A stretch of 10,784 nucleotides of DNA from Ruminococcus flavefaciens (lineage in GTDB: Bacteria > Bacillota > Clostridia > Oscillospirales > Ruminococcaceae): contig CADBAC010000015.1 of NCBI GenBank assembly GCA_902792495.1, forward strand, positions 1 through 10,784, in the 5' to 3' direction. Below the pieces are notes generated by a model. The model was not told the origin of the DNA. It saw only the letters and a list, made by a program, of their open reading frames with translations, and made no database searches. Positions 4,783 through 10,784 of this stretch are shown in pieces. The position numbers and the translations under genes were made by a program. Within the stretch, counting starts at the first letter, position 1, and every line of letters starts with the position of its first letter.

Positions 4783-7215
4783 ATGAGCAGATATGATTAC
4801 GCATCTGTAGAAGCTAAATGGCAGAAATACTGGGAGGAACATGAGACCTTCAAGACCGATGTATGGGATTTCAGCAAGCCTAAGTTCTATGCACTCGATA
4901 TGTTCCCTTATCCGTCAGGAGTAGGCCTCCACGCAGGTCACCCCGAGGGATATACAGCAACTGATATCGTTTCAAGAATGAAGCGTATGCAGGGCTACAA
5001 TGTACTCCATCCGATGGGATACGACTCATTCGGACTTCCTGCGGAGCAGTATGCTGTAACTACAGGCAATCATCCTAACGGCTTCACACAGGAGAATATC
5101 AAGACTTTCTCCAAGCAGCTGAAGGAGCTGGGATTTGACTATGACTGGTCAAAGATGATAGCTACTTCCGACCCTGAGTTCTACAAGTGGACACAGTGGA
5201 TATTCAAGCAGCTTTTTAAGGATGGCTATGCAAAGTACATAGATATGCCTGTAAACTGGTGTGAGGAGCTGGGAACAGTTCTCTCAAATGATGAAGTTAT
5301 CGACGGAAAGTCCGAAAGAGGCGGCTATCCTGTTGTAAGAAAGAATATGAAGCAGTGGGTGATCGACCAGCCTGCATTTGCTGAAAAGCTTCTGGAAGGC
5401 CTTGACGAGATCGACTGGCCTGAATCCACAAAGGCTATACAGCGCAACTGGATAGGCAAGTCAACAGGTGTTGAAGTTGAGTTCGATATCGTAGGCGGAG
5501 GAAAGTTCTCCATCTTCACGACCTGTATCGAAACTATATACGGTATCACATTCATGGTACTCGCTCCCGACGGCGCAGTTACAGAAAGCCTTCTCGACCG
5601 TGTACAGAACAGGGAAGAAGTCGAAGCTTACATTGCTGAGACAAAGAAGAAGAATGACATGGACCGTACAGAACTGAACAAGACAAAGTCAGGCTGTGAA
5701 CTGAAGGGCGTTACCTGTATCAACCCTGTAAACGGCAAGGAAGTCCGTATGTTCATCGGCGATTTCGTACTTGCAAGCTACGGCACAGGTGCAGTTATGG
5801 CTGTTCCGAGCCACGATCAGCGTGACTTTGAGTACGCTGTTGCTCACAATATAGATATGATCCAGGTAATCGACGGCAAGGACGGCCACATCGATGTTTC
5901 CGAAGCTGCTATGGAAAAGACAGAGTATCTGGGCAAGGGCTACAAGCTCATCAACTCCGAGGAATTCACAGGTCTCACTGTTGAGGAAGCAAAGGAAGCC
6001 ATCACACAGAAGCTGGAGAAAATGGGCAGAGCAAAGCGCACTGTCAACTATCATTTCCGTGAGTGGATATTCGCAAGACAGCGTTACTGGGGCGAGCCTG
6101 TTCCTGTAGTTCACGGCGAAGACGGACAGATCCACGCTCTCGACGATTCGGAACTTCCTCTCATCCTGCCTGAACTGGACGACTACAAGGGCAAGGGCGG
6201 AAAGGCTCCCCTTGAGAATGCAACAGAGTGGAAGAAGTACGACAAGAACGGCATCAAGGGCACAAGAGAAACTTCAACAATGCCCGGAAGCGCAGGTTCG
6301 AGCTGGTACTATTTCAGATATATCGATCCCCACAACGATAAGGAATTCGCAAATCAGGAACTCCTGAAGCACTGGATGCCTGTAGACCTCTACATCGGCG
6401 GTCCTGAGCACGCAGTAGGTCACCTTATTTATTCACGTATCTGGAACAGATACCTCTACGACAAGGGCCTTGCACCAACTAAGGAGCCTTTCAAGAAGCT
6501 TGTTCATCAGGGCATGATCCTCGGTGAGAACGGCATAAAGATGGGTAAGCGCTTCCCTGAGTTCGTTGTAAATCCTTCTGATATCGTAAGAGACTACGGC
6601 GCAGACACACTCCGTCTCTATGAGATGTTCATGGGACCTCTCGAGGTAAGCAAGCCATGGAGCAAGAACGGCGTTGAAGGCGCAAAGAGATTCATTCAGA
6701 GAGTTTGGAACTTCTTCACGGAAGCTGAAAATCTCACGGACGACAATGACGGTTCACTGACAAAGGTCTACCACAAGACAGTCAAGAAGGTAACAGATGA
6801 CTATGAGAAGCTGGCATTCAACACAGCTATCAGCCAGATGATGATATTCGTCAACGAAGTATACAAGGTAGGCAAGTGCCCGAGAGAGTACGCTGAAGGC
6901 CTTATCAAGATGCTGTCATGCATCACTCCTCACATGGGTGAAGAGATCTGGAACATCATGGGTCACGATGATACTATCGCATTCGAGAGCTGGCCTACAT
7001 ACGATGAGGCTCAGCTGGTAGAGGATACCGTAGAGATCGTCGTACAGGTGAACGGCAAGCTGAAGGCAAAGCTGAATATCGCAGTTGACGCAGACAAGGA
7101 CAGCGTTATTGCTATGGCTATGGAAGATGAGAAGGTCAAGGAATCTGTTGACGGAAAGAATATCGTAAAACAGATATATGTACCAAATAAACTTGTTAAT
7201 ATTGTTGCAAAATAA
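4783..7215 (+). CDS. leuS: Leucyl-tRNA synthetase (LeuRS)
   Basis: At 810 residues this is a full-length bacterial LeuRS, charging tRNA-Leu with leucine in the cytoplasm. Order of parts: class I HIGH motif as HAGH (50-53, in FPYPSGVGLHAGHPEG); NWCEELGTVLSNDEV (158-172); the CP1 editing domain (about 225-415) with GTGAVMAVPSHDQRDFEYA (335-353), keeping the editing Asp at 345; the catalytic core WIFARQRYWGEP (428-439) and YIGGPEHAVGHL (537-548); the KMSKS loop; and a C-terminal anticodon-binding region. Two signatures deviate. The KMSKS motif reads KMGKR (586-590), and the editing TTRPDT motif reads TTCIET (246-251). Both may be lineage features. AAAGGA lies 10 nt upstream of ATG 4783. Codon choice is more biased than in its upstream neighbours, as for a highly expressed gene. 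No convincing terminator follows. Confidence 0.97.
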   Translation: MSRYDYASVEAKWQKYWEEHETFKTDVWDFSKPKFYALDMFPYPSGVGLHAGHPEGYTATDIVSRMKRMQGYNVLHPMGYDSFGLPAEQYAVTTGNHPNGFTQENIKTFSKQLKELGFDYDWSKMIATSDPEFYKWTQWIFKQLFKDGYAKYIDMPVNWCEELGTVLSNDEVIDGKSERGGYPVVRKNMKQWVIDQPAFAEKLLEGLDEIDWPESTKAIQRNWIGKSTGVEVEFDIVGGGKFSIFTTCIETIYGITFMVLAPDGAVTESLLDRVQNREEVEAYIAETKKKNDMDRTELNKTKSGCELKGVTCINPVNGKEVRMFIGDFVLASYGTGAVMAVPSHDQRDFEYAVAHNIDMIQVIDGKDGHIDVSEAAMEKTEYLGKGYKLINSEEFTGLTVEEAKEAITQKLEKMGRAKRTVNYHFREWIFARQRYWGEPVPVVHGEDGQIHALDDSELPLILPELDDYKGKGGKAPLENATEWKKYDKNGIKGTRETSTMPGSAGSSWYYFRYIDPHNDKEFANQELLKHWMPVDLYIGGPEHAVGHLIYSRIWNRYLYDKGLAPTKEPFKKLVHQGMILGENGIKMGKRFPEFVVNPSDIVRDYGADTLRLYEMFMGPLEVSKPWSKNGVEGAKRFIQRVWNFFTEAENLTDDNDGSLTKVYHKTVKKVTDDYEKLAFNTAISQMMIFVNEVYKVGKCPREYAEGLIKMLSCITPHMGEEIWNIMGHDDTIAFESWPTYDEAQLVEDTVEIVVQVNGKLKAKLNIAVDADKDSVIAMAMEDEKVKESVDGKNIVKQIYVPNKLVNIVAK

Positions 7216-7242
7216 CGATTTTGGGGAAAAATAAAAAAAAGC

Positions 7243-7271
7243 TTGACATATCTTTTGAAATGTGATAAACT
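7243..7271 (+). promoter_or_regulatory. Sigma-A type promoter for rpsU
   Basis: A perfect -35 box TTGACA (7243-7248) is followed after exactly 17 nt by TAAACT (7266-7271). The -10 is extended by TG one base before it (7263-7264). It lies 28 nt after the leuS stop in an AT-rich stretch and predicts a transcript start near 7278, leaving about 130 nt of leader before rpsU. This is one of the two clearest promoters in the window. Confidence 0.82.
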
Positions 7272-7277
7272 TATATT

Positions 7278-7407
7278 ATATTATTATTAATAATTTGTAT
7301 ATCTGCTGTTCTTTCAGGGTATAGCTGACTAACACCTTTATAGGTGATTAGCATAGAAGCAGAGAGCTCTTGGCTCCTGCAACCTCTGAACAAGGGAGGG
7401 AAAATTA
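7278..7407 (+). promoter_or_regulatory. Structured 5' leader of rpsU (candidate cis-regulatory RNA)
   Basis: The leader can form two neighbouring hairpins. Hairpin 1 pairs 7329-7337 with 7342-7351 (9 bp, loop TTAT, one bulged A at 7347). Hairpin 2 pairs 7359-7367 with 7373-7380 (8 bp, loop TCTTG, one bulged A at 7363). CAGAG (7360-7364) could instead pair with CTCTG (7384-7388), which breaks hairpin 2. CCTC (7383-7386) could pair with GAGG (7396-7399), part of the ribosome site GGGAGGG (7394-7400). Mutually exclusive helices reaching the ribosome site are what one expects of a translation-control leader. The helices are read directly; regulation is inferred. I know no named family that fits. 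Confidence 0.45.
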
Positions 7408-7581
7408 GTGGCAGAAGTTCGTGTTGGCAAAAATGAGTCTCTTGACACAGCTCTTAAGAGATTTAAGAGATCATGTGCAAAGGATGGCGTTATTGCTGAG
7501 GTTCGTAAGAGAGAACACTACGAGAAGCCTTCGGTTAAGCGTAAGAAGAAGTCTGAGGCAGCTCGTAAGCGTAAGTATTGA
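7408..7581 (+). CDS. rpsU: Small-subunit ribosomal protein S21 (bS21)
   Basis: The 57-residue, highly basic protein starts at GTG 7408, 7 nt after the ribosome site GGGAGGG, and ends at TGA 7579-7581. Its sequence is that of Firmicute S21: [18 protein letters not shown], then [22 protein letters not shown], and a lysine/arginine-rich tail ending KRKYstop. S21 sits on the 30S platform near the anti-Shine-Dalgarno end of 16S rRNA and aids initiation. Unlike its neighbours it has its own promoter, a structured leader and an intrinsic terminator 27 nt after the stop. In many Firmicutes rpsU is followed by yqeY (GatB-YqeY domain); here it is followed by yqeG. An ATG scan would miss the gene because of the GTG start. 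Confidence 0.97.
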   Translation: MAEVRVGKNESLDTALKRFKRSCAKDGVIAEVRKREHYEKPSVKRKKKSEAARKRKY

Positions 7582-7607
7582 TCTTGCGAAAAGTTATTCA
7601 TGTTGAT

Positions 7608-7632
7608 AAAAGCGGGCTGCGGCTCGCTTTTT
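7608..7632 (+). terminator. Rho-independent terminator after rpsU
   Basis: A 10-bp stem pairs 7608-7617 (AAAAGCGGGC) with 7622-7631 (GCTCGCTTTT), with one G-U pair and a TGCG tetraloop. A run of five T (7628-7632) begins inside the 3' arm and completes the U-tract. This is a textbook intrinsic terminator, 27 nt downstream of the rpsU stop. Because it falls inside the longest possible yqeG reading frame, it argues that yqeG starts further downstream. Confidence 0.88.
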
Positions 7633-7709
7633 CATTTATGCTTATTATTTCTGTGGCATTGTGCCTGTGGGAGTTGACTAAAGATTTGAGACTGTTGAAC
7701 AAGGTCACT

Positions 7710-8204
7710 ATGACCGAAGCTGATTTCGCATTCAGGAAAACTGTGGATATCACGCCCGATTTTCTGAAAAGCCACGGTATAAAGGGACTTATCCTGGATG
7801 TGGACAATACCCTTACCACTCACGATAATCCCGTGCCTGCGGAAGGAATAAAGGAATGGCTGGAGAATATGCGCAGCAGCGGCATAAAGCTTATTATCGT
7901 CTCAAACAACCATCCCGAGAGAGTAAAGCCTTTCGCCGATCCTCTCGGCCTTGATTTTGTCAGCGACAGTGGCAAGCCTCTCAGAAAAGGCTATACCGCC
8001 GCTATGAAGAAAATGGGACTGACACAGAAGGAGACAGCAGCAGTAGGCGATCAGCTGTTTACCGACATATGGGGAGCGAATTTCGCTCATATAACATCGA
8101 TTTACGTAAAGCCAATAGAGCTTGAAGGCAGACATAAAAGATTCATCAGATTCAAAAGGGTGCTGGAAAAACCGTTCCTGCCCCATGAATACATCAAGCC
8201 CTGA
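7710..8204 (+). CDS. yqeG: YqeG family HAD-IIIA phosphatase
   Basis: Starting from ATG 7710 the protein has 164 residues, close to B. subtilis YqeG (about 172). HAD motifs are all present: motif I LDVDNT (D30, D32, T34), motif II IVSNN (S65), motif III SGKPLRKG (K89) and motif IV VGDQLFTD (G113-D114, T118-D119). DITPDFLKSHGIKG just before motif I is the usual YqeG lead-in. The family is a cytoplasmic phosphatase group; the substrate is not known to me. The start is uncertain. The same frame is open back to TTG 7578, which would add a hydrophobic segment, but those codons cover the rpsU terminator. A TTG at 7695 would also fit homologue length. ATG 7710 has AAGG 5 nt upstream. I see no promoter of its own, so expression may come from read-through of the rpsU terminator. 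aroQ follows. Confidence 0.9.
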   Translation: MTEADFAFRKTVDITPDFLKSHGIKGLILDVDNTLTTHDNPVPAEGIKEWLENMRSSGIKLIIVSNNHPERVKPFADPLGLDFVSDSGKPLRKGYTAAMKKMGLTQKETAAVGDQLFTDIWGANFAHITSIYVKPIELEGRHKRFIRFKRVLEKPFLPHEYIKP

Positions 8205-8214
8205 ATCGCAGGGC
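8198..8214 (+). repeat. Perfect 6-bp hairpin across the yqeG stop codon
   Basis: GCCCTG (8198-8203) and CAGGGC (8209-8214) pair perfectly around a 5-nt loop, AATCG, and the yqeG stop TGA lies within it. No T run follows, so it is not an intrinsic terminator. The aroQ ribosome site AAAGGA (8218-8223) begins 3 nt after the stem. It could influence aroQ translation or mRNA stability, or have no function. Confidence 0.4.
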
Positions 8215-8230
8215 GGGAAAGGATAGAAAT

Positions 8231-8662
8231 ATGATAAAGAAGATACTTGTTATTCACGGTCCTAACCTTAATCTGTTAGGCGAGCGTGAGCCGGGGATCT
8301 ACGGTGATTCGTCAATTGAGGTGCTCAACAGCAATATCATCGACCGTGCAGAGGAACAGGGAATGAGCTGTGATGTGTTCCAGTCAAATCACGAGGGAGC
8401 TATCATTGACAAGCTTCACGCCGCAAGAACTGAGTTTGACGGAGTTATCCTCAATGCAGGCGCTTACACACACTACAGCTATGCCATCAGAGATGCTATA
8501 GCTGCAATAAAGATACCCGTTATCGAGGTACACATAAGCAACGTTTTCGCAAGAGACGGCTTCCGTTCAAATTCCGTTATCGCTCCTGTATGCAAGGGCA
8601 GCATAAGCGGCTTCGGCTTCGGCAGCTATTACCTTGCTGTTCAGGCACTTTCCGAACTTTAA
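8231..8662 (+). CDS. aroQ: Type II 3-dehydroquinate dehydratase
   Basis: The 143-residue protein is a complete type II dehydroquinase, converting 3-dehydroquinate to 3-dehydroshikimate in the shikimate pathway to aromatic amino acids. Type II enzymes form cytoplasmic dodecamers. Signature GPNLNLLGEREPGIYG (10-25) includes R19 and the catalytic Y24 on the flexible lid. FQSNHEGAIID (50-60), NAGAYTHYSYAIRDA (75-89), EVHISN with catalytic H101, and ARDGFR with R112 complete the active site. The usual AREEFR is ARDGFR here, keeping the arginines. AAAGGA 7 nt upstream supports ATG 8231. It follows yqeG by 26 nt and precedes the M24 peptidase by 12 nt. This is the B. subtilis order yqhS-yqhT-efp, so aroQ here is a conserved neighbour rather than part of a shikimate operon. 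Confidence 0.97.
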   Translation: MIKKILVIHGPNLNLLGEREPGIYGDSSIEVLNSNIIDRAEEQGMSCDVFQSNHEGAIIDKLHAARTEFDGVILNAGAYTHYSYAIRDAIAAIKIPVIEVHISNVFARDGFRSNSVIAPVCKGSISGFGFGSYYLAVQALSEL

Positions 8663-8674
8663 GGCGGTGAGCTG

Positions 8675-9742
8675 ATGAACAGATTTGACAAGCTTTTTGA
8701 GAGGTTCGATTCGGCGGACTGCGCCCTTATAACCTCAGACATAAACAGACGCTATTTCACAGGAATGAAATCTTCGGCAGGAGTTATACTTGCTTTCCCT
8801 CAGAAAGCCTATCTGCTCATAGATTTCAGATACATCGAAAAGGCAAGAGCAACAGTTACGGATGCGGAAGTCATTGAACTGAAAAGACTCTTTCCGCAGA
8901 TAATGGAGCTTCTCAAAAAGCACGAAGCTTCAAGCATGGCTATAGAGTCCGAGACTATGACGGTAAAGGAACTGAATACCTACCGCCATTTCTTCAGCGA
9001 TATTACAATTCTTTCCGATGATTCACTCAGCAACAGCATCTCATCACTGCGAATGATAAAGGATGAGAACGAACTGGAATGCATTAAAATGGCTCAGCGT
9101 ATTGCGGAGATGTCCCTTGAGGAACTTCTTCCCTTTATTAAAGCAGGCAGAACTGAGCGTGAGATAGCCCTTGAACTGAACAGACTCATGTTCAAAAATG
9201 GTGCAGAGGATCTTTCCTTTGAGACTATCGTCCTCGCAGGAAAGAACACTTCAATGCCTCACGGTGTTCCCTCCGATAAAAAGGTGGAGGAAGGCGAATT
9301 CGTCCTCATGGACTTCGGTGCGGTCTACAACGGCTACCACAGCGATATGACCCGTACAGTCTGCGTAGGCAAGCCCTCTGAGGAAATGGAGAAGGTCTAC
9401 AGCATAGTTCTTCAGGCACAGGAGGCAGGCATTGCAGCTGCAAGAGCAGGAATAGTCGGCAGCGCACTTGACAAGGTGTCCCGTGACATTATAGAAAAAG
9501 CAGGCTACGGCGAATGCTTCGGACATTCCCTTGGCCACGGTGTAGGCCTTGAGATACACGAAAAGCCGAATGCATCGCCTAACTACAAGCTTCCCCTGAG
9601 CAGCGGAGCAGTCGTTACGGTAGAGCCGGGCATCTATATCGAAGGCAAGTTCGGTGTCAGAATTGAAGATTTTGTCATTTTGACCGAAAATGGCTGCGAA
9701 AATCTGACGAAATGTGCAAAAAATCTTATAACTTTAGATTAA
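8675..9742 (+). CDS. M24 family aminopeptidase P / Xaa-Pro peptidase (YqhT-like)
   Basis: This 355-residue cytoplasmic metallopeptidase has an N-terminal creatinase-like domain (about 1-125) and a C-terminal pita-bread M24 domain (about 130-350). All five dinuclear metal ligands are visible: D213 (LMDFGAV), D224 (GYHSDMTRT), H284 (FGHSLGHGVG), E317 (VEPGIY) and E331 (RIEDFV). H196 in MPHGVPS and H288 match the proton-shuttle and substrate-binding histidines. The family removes N-terminal residues preceding proline or splits Xaa-Pro dipeptides; the two activities cannot be separated from sequence alone. Length agrees with B. subtilis YqhT. The start follows AAGGCGGTGA, which lies right at the aroQ stop. 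The gene ends 82 nt before efp. Its association with efp is conserved, and both deal with proline-containing chains, which is suggestive only. Confidence 0.93.
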   Translation: MNRFDKLFERFDSADCALITSDINRRYFTGMKSSAGVILAFPQKAYLLIDFRYIEKARATVTDAEVIELKRLFPQIMELLKKHEASSMAIESETMTVKELNTYRHFFSDITILSDDSLSNSISSLRMIKDENELECIKMAQRIAEMSLEELLPFIKAGRTEREIALELNRLMFKNGAEDLSFETIVLAGKNTSMPHGVPSDKKVEEGEFVLMDFGAVYNGYHSDMTRTVCVGKPSEEMEKVYSIVLQAQEAGIAAARAGIVGSALDKVSRDIIEKAGYGECFGHSLGHGVGLEIHEKPNASPNYKLPLSSGAVVTVEPGIYIEGKFGVRIEDFVILTENGCENLTKCAKNLITLD

Positions 9743-9752
9743 TATCACTTTA

Positions 9753-9782
9753 GGTATTGCATTGATACCCGTTTTATGGTAT
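9753..9782 (+). repeat. Three alternating GGTAT half-sites over the efp promoter
   Basis: GGTAT at 9753-9757, ATACC at 9765-9769 and GGTAT at 9778-9782 form two overlapping inverted repeats, with half-site starts 12 and 13 nt apart. The first pair makes a hairpin followed by CGTTTT, which could be a weak terminator for the M24 gene. The repeats also overlap the -35 and -10 boxes of efp, so an operator is possible. Either reading is inference; the half-sites are only 5 bp. Confidence 0.35.
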
Positions 9783-9785
9783 AAT
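9757..9785 (+). promoter_or_regulatory. Extended -10 promoter for efp
   Basis: A perfect TATAAT (9780-9785) is extended by TG at 9777-9778, and TTGCAT (9757-9762) lies 17 nt upstream as a partial -35. The expected transcript start is near 9792, giving a leader of about 33 nt. A second TATAAT at 9795-9800 lacks a good -35 and is probably just AT-rich sequence. The promoter explains how efp can be expressed above the upstream peptidase gene. Confidence 0.75.
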
Positions 9786-9824
9786 AAAGCGTAATATAAT
9801 TTGGAAAATACGGAGGTATTTATA

Positions 9825-10382
9825 ATGATTTCAGCAGGAGATTTCAGAAACGGCGTTACTTTTGAGCTTGACGGACAGGTTGTTCAGGTAATCGAATTCC
9901 AGCACGTTAAGCCGGGTAAGGGTGCCGCTTTTGTAAGAACTAAATACAAGAACGTTATCACAGGTTCAGTTGTCGAGACTTCTTTCAACCCAACAGCTAA
10001 GTTCCCAACAGCTTACGTTGAGAGAAAGGATATGCAGTACAGCTACAACGACGGTGATCTCTACTACTTCATGGACCTTGAGACTTATGAGCAGGTTCCG
10101 ATCAGCGCAGACAAGCTTCCTGACAGCTTCAAGTTCGTTAAGGAAGATATGATCTGTAAGGTACTTTCATACAAGGGCAGCGTTTTCGGCGTTGAGCCGC
10201 CTAACTTCGTTGAGCTGGTTGTTACTCAGACAGACCCAGGCTTCAAGGGCGATACAGCTACAAACGCTACAAAGCCTGCTACTGTTGAGACAGGTGCAGA
10301 GATCAAGGTTCCTCTCTTCATCGATGAAGGCGAGAAGATCCAGATCGATACAAGAACAGGCGAATATATGTCCAGAGCATAA
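9825..10382 (+). CDS. efp: Translation elongation factor P (EF-P)
   Basis: The 185-residue protein has exactly the length of B. subtilis EF-P. Three OB-like domains are expected; the modified loop of domain I reads [12 protein letters not shown] with lysine at position 32, the residue modified in the Bacillus type, so this is a lysine-type rather than arginine-type [13 protein letters not shown] and the C-terminal [14 protein letters not shown] are family hallmarks. EF-P enters the ribosomal E site and relieves stalling at consecutive prolines. The start is ATG 9825, with GGAGGT 7 nt upstream; an in-frame TTG at 9801 gives a longer frame but no ribosome site and no homology. Of nine isoleucine codons eight are ATC and none ATA, unlike the ATA-rich M24 gene upstream, as expected for strong expression. 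It has its own promoter. Confidence 0.98.
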   Translation: MISAGDFRNGVTFELDGQVVQVIEFQHVKPGKGAAFVRTKYKNVITGSVVETSFNPTAKFPTAYVERKDMQYSYNDGDLYYFMDLETYEQVPISADKLPDSFKFVKEDMICKVLSYKGSVFGVEPPNFVELVVTQTDPGFKGDTATNATKPATVETGAEIKVPLFIDEGEKIQIDTRTGEYMSRA

Positions 10383-10428
10383 TCAGGACTTTTAACTTAT
10401 ATTTATACATCGGGAGGAGGAGCTTGAA

Positions 10429-10784
10429 ATGAAGCTTACCGAGAAAATGTCATATTTACAGGGACTCCTTGAAGGTCTCGAAATTGACAAGTCAACCAAA
10501 GAGGGCAAGGCTCTCACACAGATGGCTGATGTACTGTCAGAAATGGTGCTCTACGTTGAGGACCTTCAGTCACAGGTAGACGAACTTACAGAGCTTTGCG
10601 ATATCCTTGATCAGGATCTTGGCGCTGTTGAGGATGATCTCTATGAGGACGACCTCGAATGCGGCGAATGCAGCGGCGACTGCGACACCTGCGATGAGGA
10701 CGACGGAGACTGGGATTCCTATGACTGGGAAGACGAAGATGATTTCGATTTTGATGAGGACGACGATGAGCTTTATGAGATCAC
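10429..10784 (+). CDS. Acidic CD1247 N-terminal-domain-like protein, truncated by the window end
   Basis: The gene starts at ATG 10429 after GGGAGGAGG (8 nt spacing) and runs off the window after 118 codons. Residues 1-70 form a helical domain (MSYLQGLLEGLEIDKSTKEG at 7-26, then a coiled-coil-like helix up to EDDLYED). This resembles the Clostridia family named after CD1247 N-terminal domain; members often end in a zinc-ribbon-like part, which would lie beyond the window. From residue 66 the chain becomes extremely acidic, interrupted by C78-x2-C81-x3-C85-x2-C88, a possible metal site. Function is unknown to me. Its place 46 nt behind efp without a terminator suggests joint transcription. The family call is from memory of the N-terminal pattern; the coding call is firm. 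Confidence 0.8.
   Translation, partial: MKLTEKMSYLQGLLEGLEIDKSTKEGKALTQMADVLSEMVLYVEDLQSQVDELTELCDILDQDLGAVEDDLYEDDLECGECSGDCDTCDEDDGDWDSYDWEDEDDFDFDEDDDELYEI

Noticed and set aside
7216..7234. Possible terminator after leuS (ATTTT-GGGGA-AAAAT)
   Set aside because: The stem would be only five A-T pairs with no U-tract, too weak to support as a terminator.
7278..7407. T-box or known metabolite riboswitch in the rpsU leader
   Set aside because: I see no T-box consensus and no terminator/antiterminator pair before the gene, nor a conserved core I can match to a known riboswitch. The gene is a ribosomal protein, so a protein-responsive leader is more likely.
7421..7606. 61-codon + strand frame across rpsU
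   Set aside because: Out of frame with rpsU, no ribosome site, and its Arg/Leu-rich product is the frame-shadow of a lysine/arginine-rich ribosomal gene.
9795..9800. Second TATAAT upstream of efp
   Set aside because: The matching -35 position reads TTTATG, and the box lacks a TG extension. The upstream extended -10 is far better.
9801..9824. Longer efp frame from TTG 9801 (8 extra residues)
   Set aside because: No ribosome site before TTG 9801, whereas GGAGGT stands 7 nt before ATG 9825. The 185-residue product matches EF-P exactly.
1..10784. Mobile element, phage, CRISPR or defence system
   Set aside because: All genes are co-directional and mostly housekeeping, and I saw no integrase, transposase, direct-repeat array or terminal inverted repeats.

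Overview
The window looks like a housekeeping stretch of a Gram-positive, low-to-mid GC Clostridia chromosome. It most resembles Ruminococcus or a close relative in the Oscillospiraceae. Reasons: strong GGAGG-type ribosome sites, tight co-directional gene packing, frequent AGA (Arg) and ATA (Ile) codons, and gene orders shared with Bacillus subtilis. The genus is an inference from style and protein resemblance, not from a search. All genes are on the + strand. I see no transposase, integrase, CRISPR array, toxin-antitoxin pair, tRNA or rRNA.

Region 1 (1-7215) reads as one long transcription unit. It holds the end of rdgB, yhbY (B. subtilis yqeI), a Cys-rich flavodoxin-family protein, a single reading frame joining NadD to the HD-domain hydrolase YqeK, a LytR-CpsA-Psr (LCP) cell-wall protein, rsfS (yqeL), a small four-helix membrane protein of unknown function, and leuS. 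The yhbY-nadD-yqeK-rsfS order is that of the B. subtilis yqeI-nadD-yqeK-yqeL cluster, here with extra genes between. Genes touch or overlap (ATGA at nadD-yqeK/LCP; a ribosome site overlapping a stop at flavoprotein/nadD), which suggests translational coupling.

Region 2 (7216-7632) is a free-standing rpsU (ribosomal protein S21) unit. It has a good extended -10 promoter, a roughly 130-nt structured leader, a 57-codon gene with a GTG start, and an intrinsic terminator immediately after. The leader is the best candidate for an undescribed regulatory element in the window.

Region 3 (7710-9742) holds yqeG, aroQ and an M24 aminopeptidase P-family gene. Region 4 (9743-10784) holds efp behind its own strong promoter, then a truncated, very acidic protein that resembles the CD1247 N-terminal-domain family. 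The aroQ-M24 peptidase-efp order matches B. subtilis yqhS-yqhT-efp.

Together the genes serve translation (S21, EF-P, LeuRS, RsfS, YhbY), nucleotide and NAD metabolism (RdgB, NadD, YqeK), aromatic biosynthesis (AroQ) and envelope assembly (LCP). I did not find a convincing new multi-gene system. The points worth a second look are the rpsU leader, the NadD-YqeK fusion with an internal ribosome site, altered signature motifs in LeuRS, a 22-codon ORF locked between two genes, and repeated GGTAT half-sites over the efp promoter.
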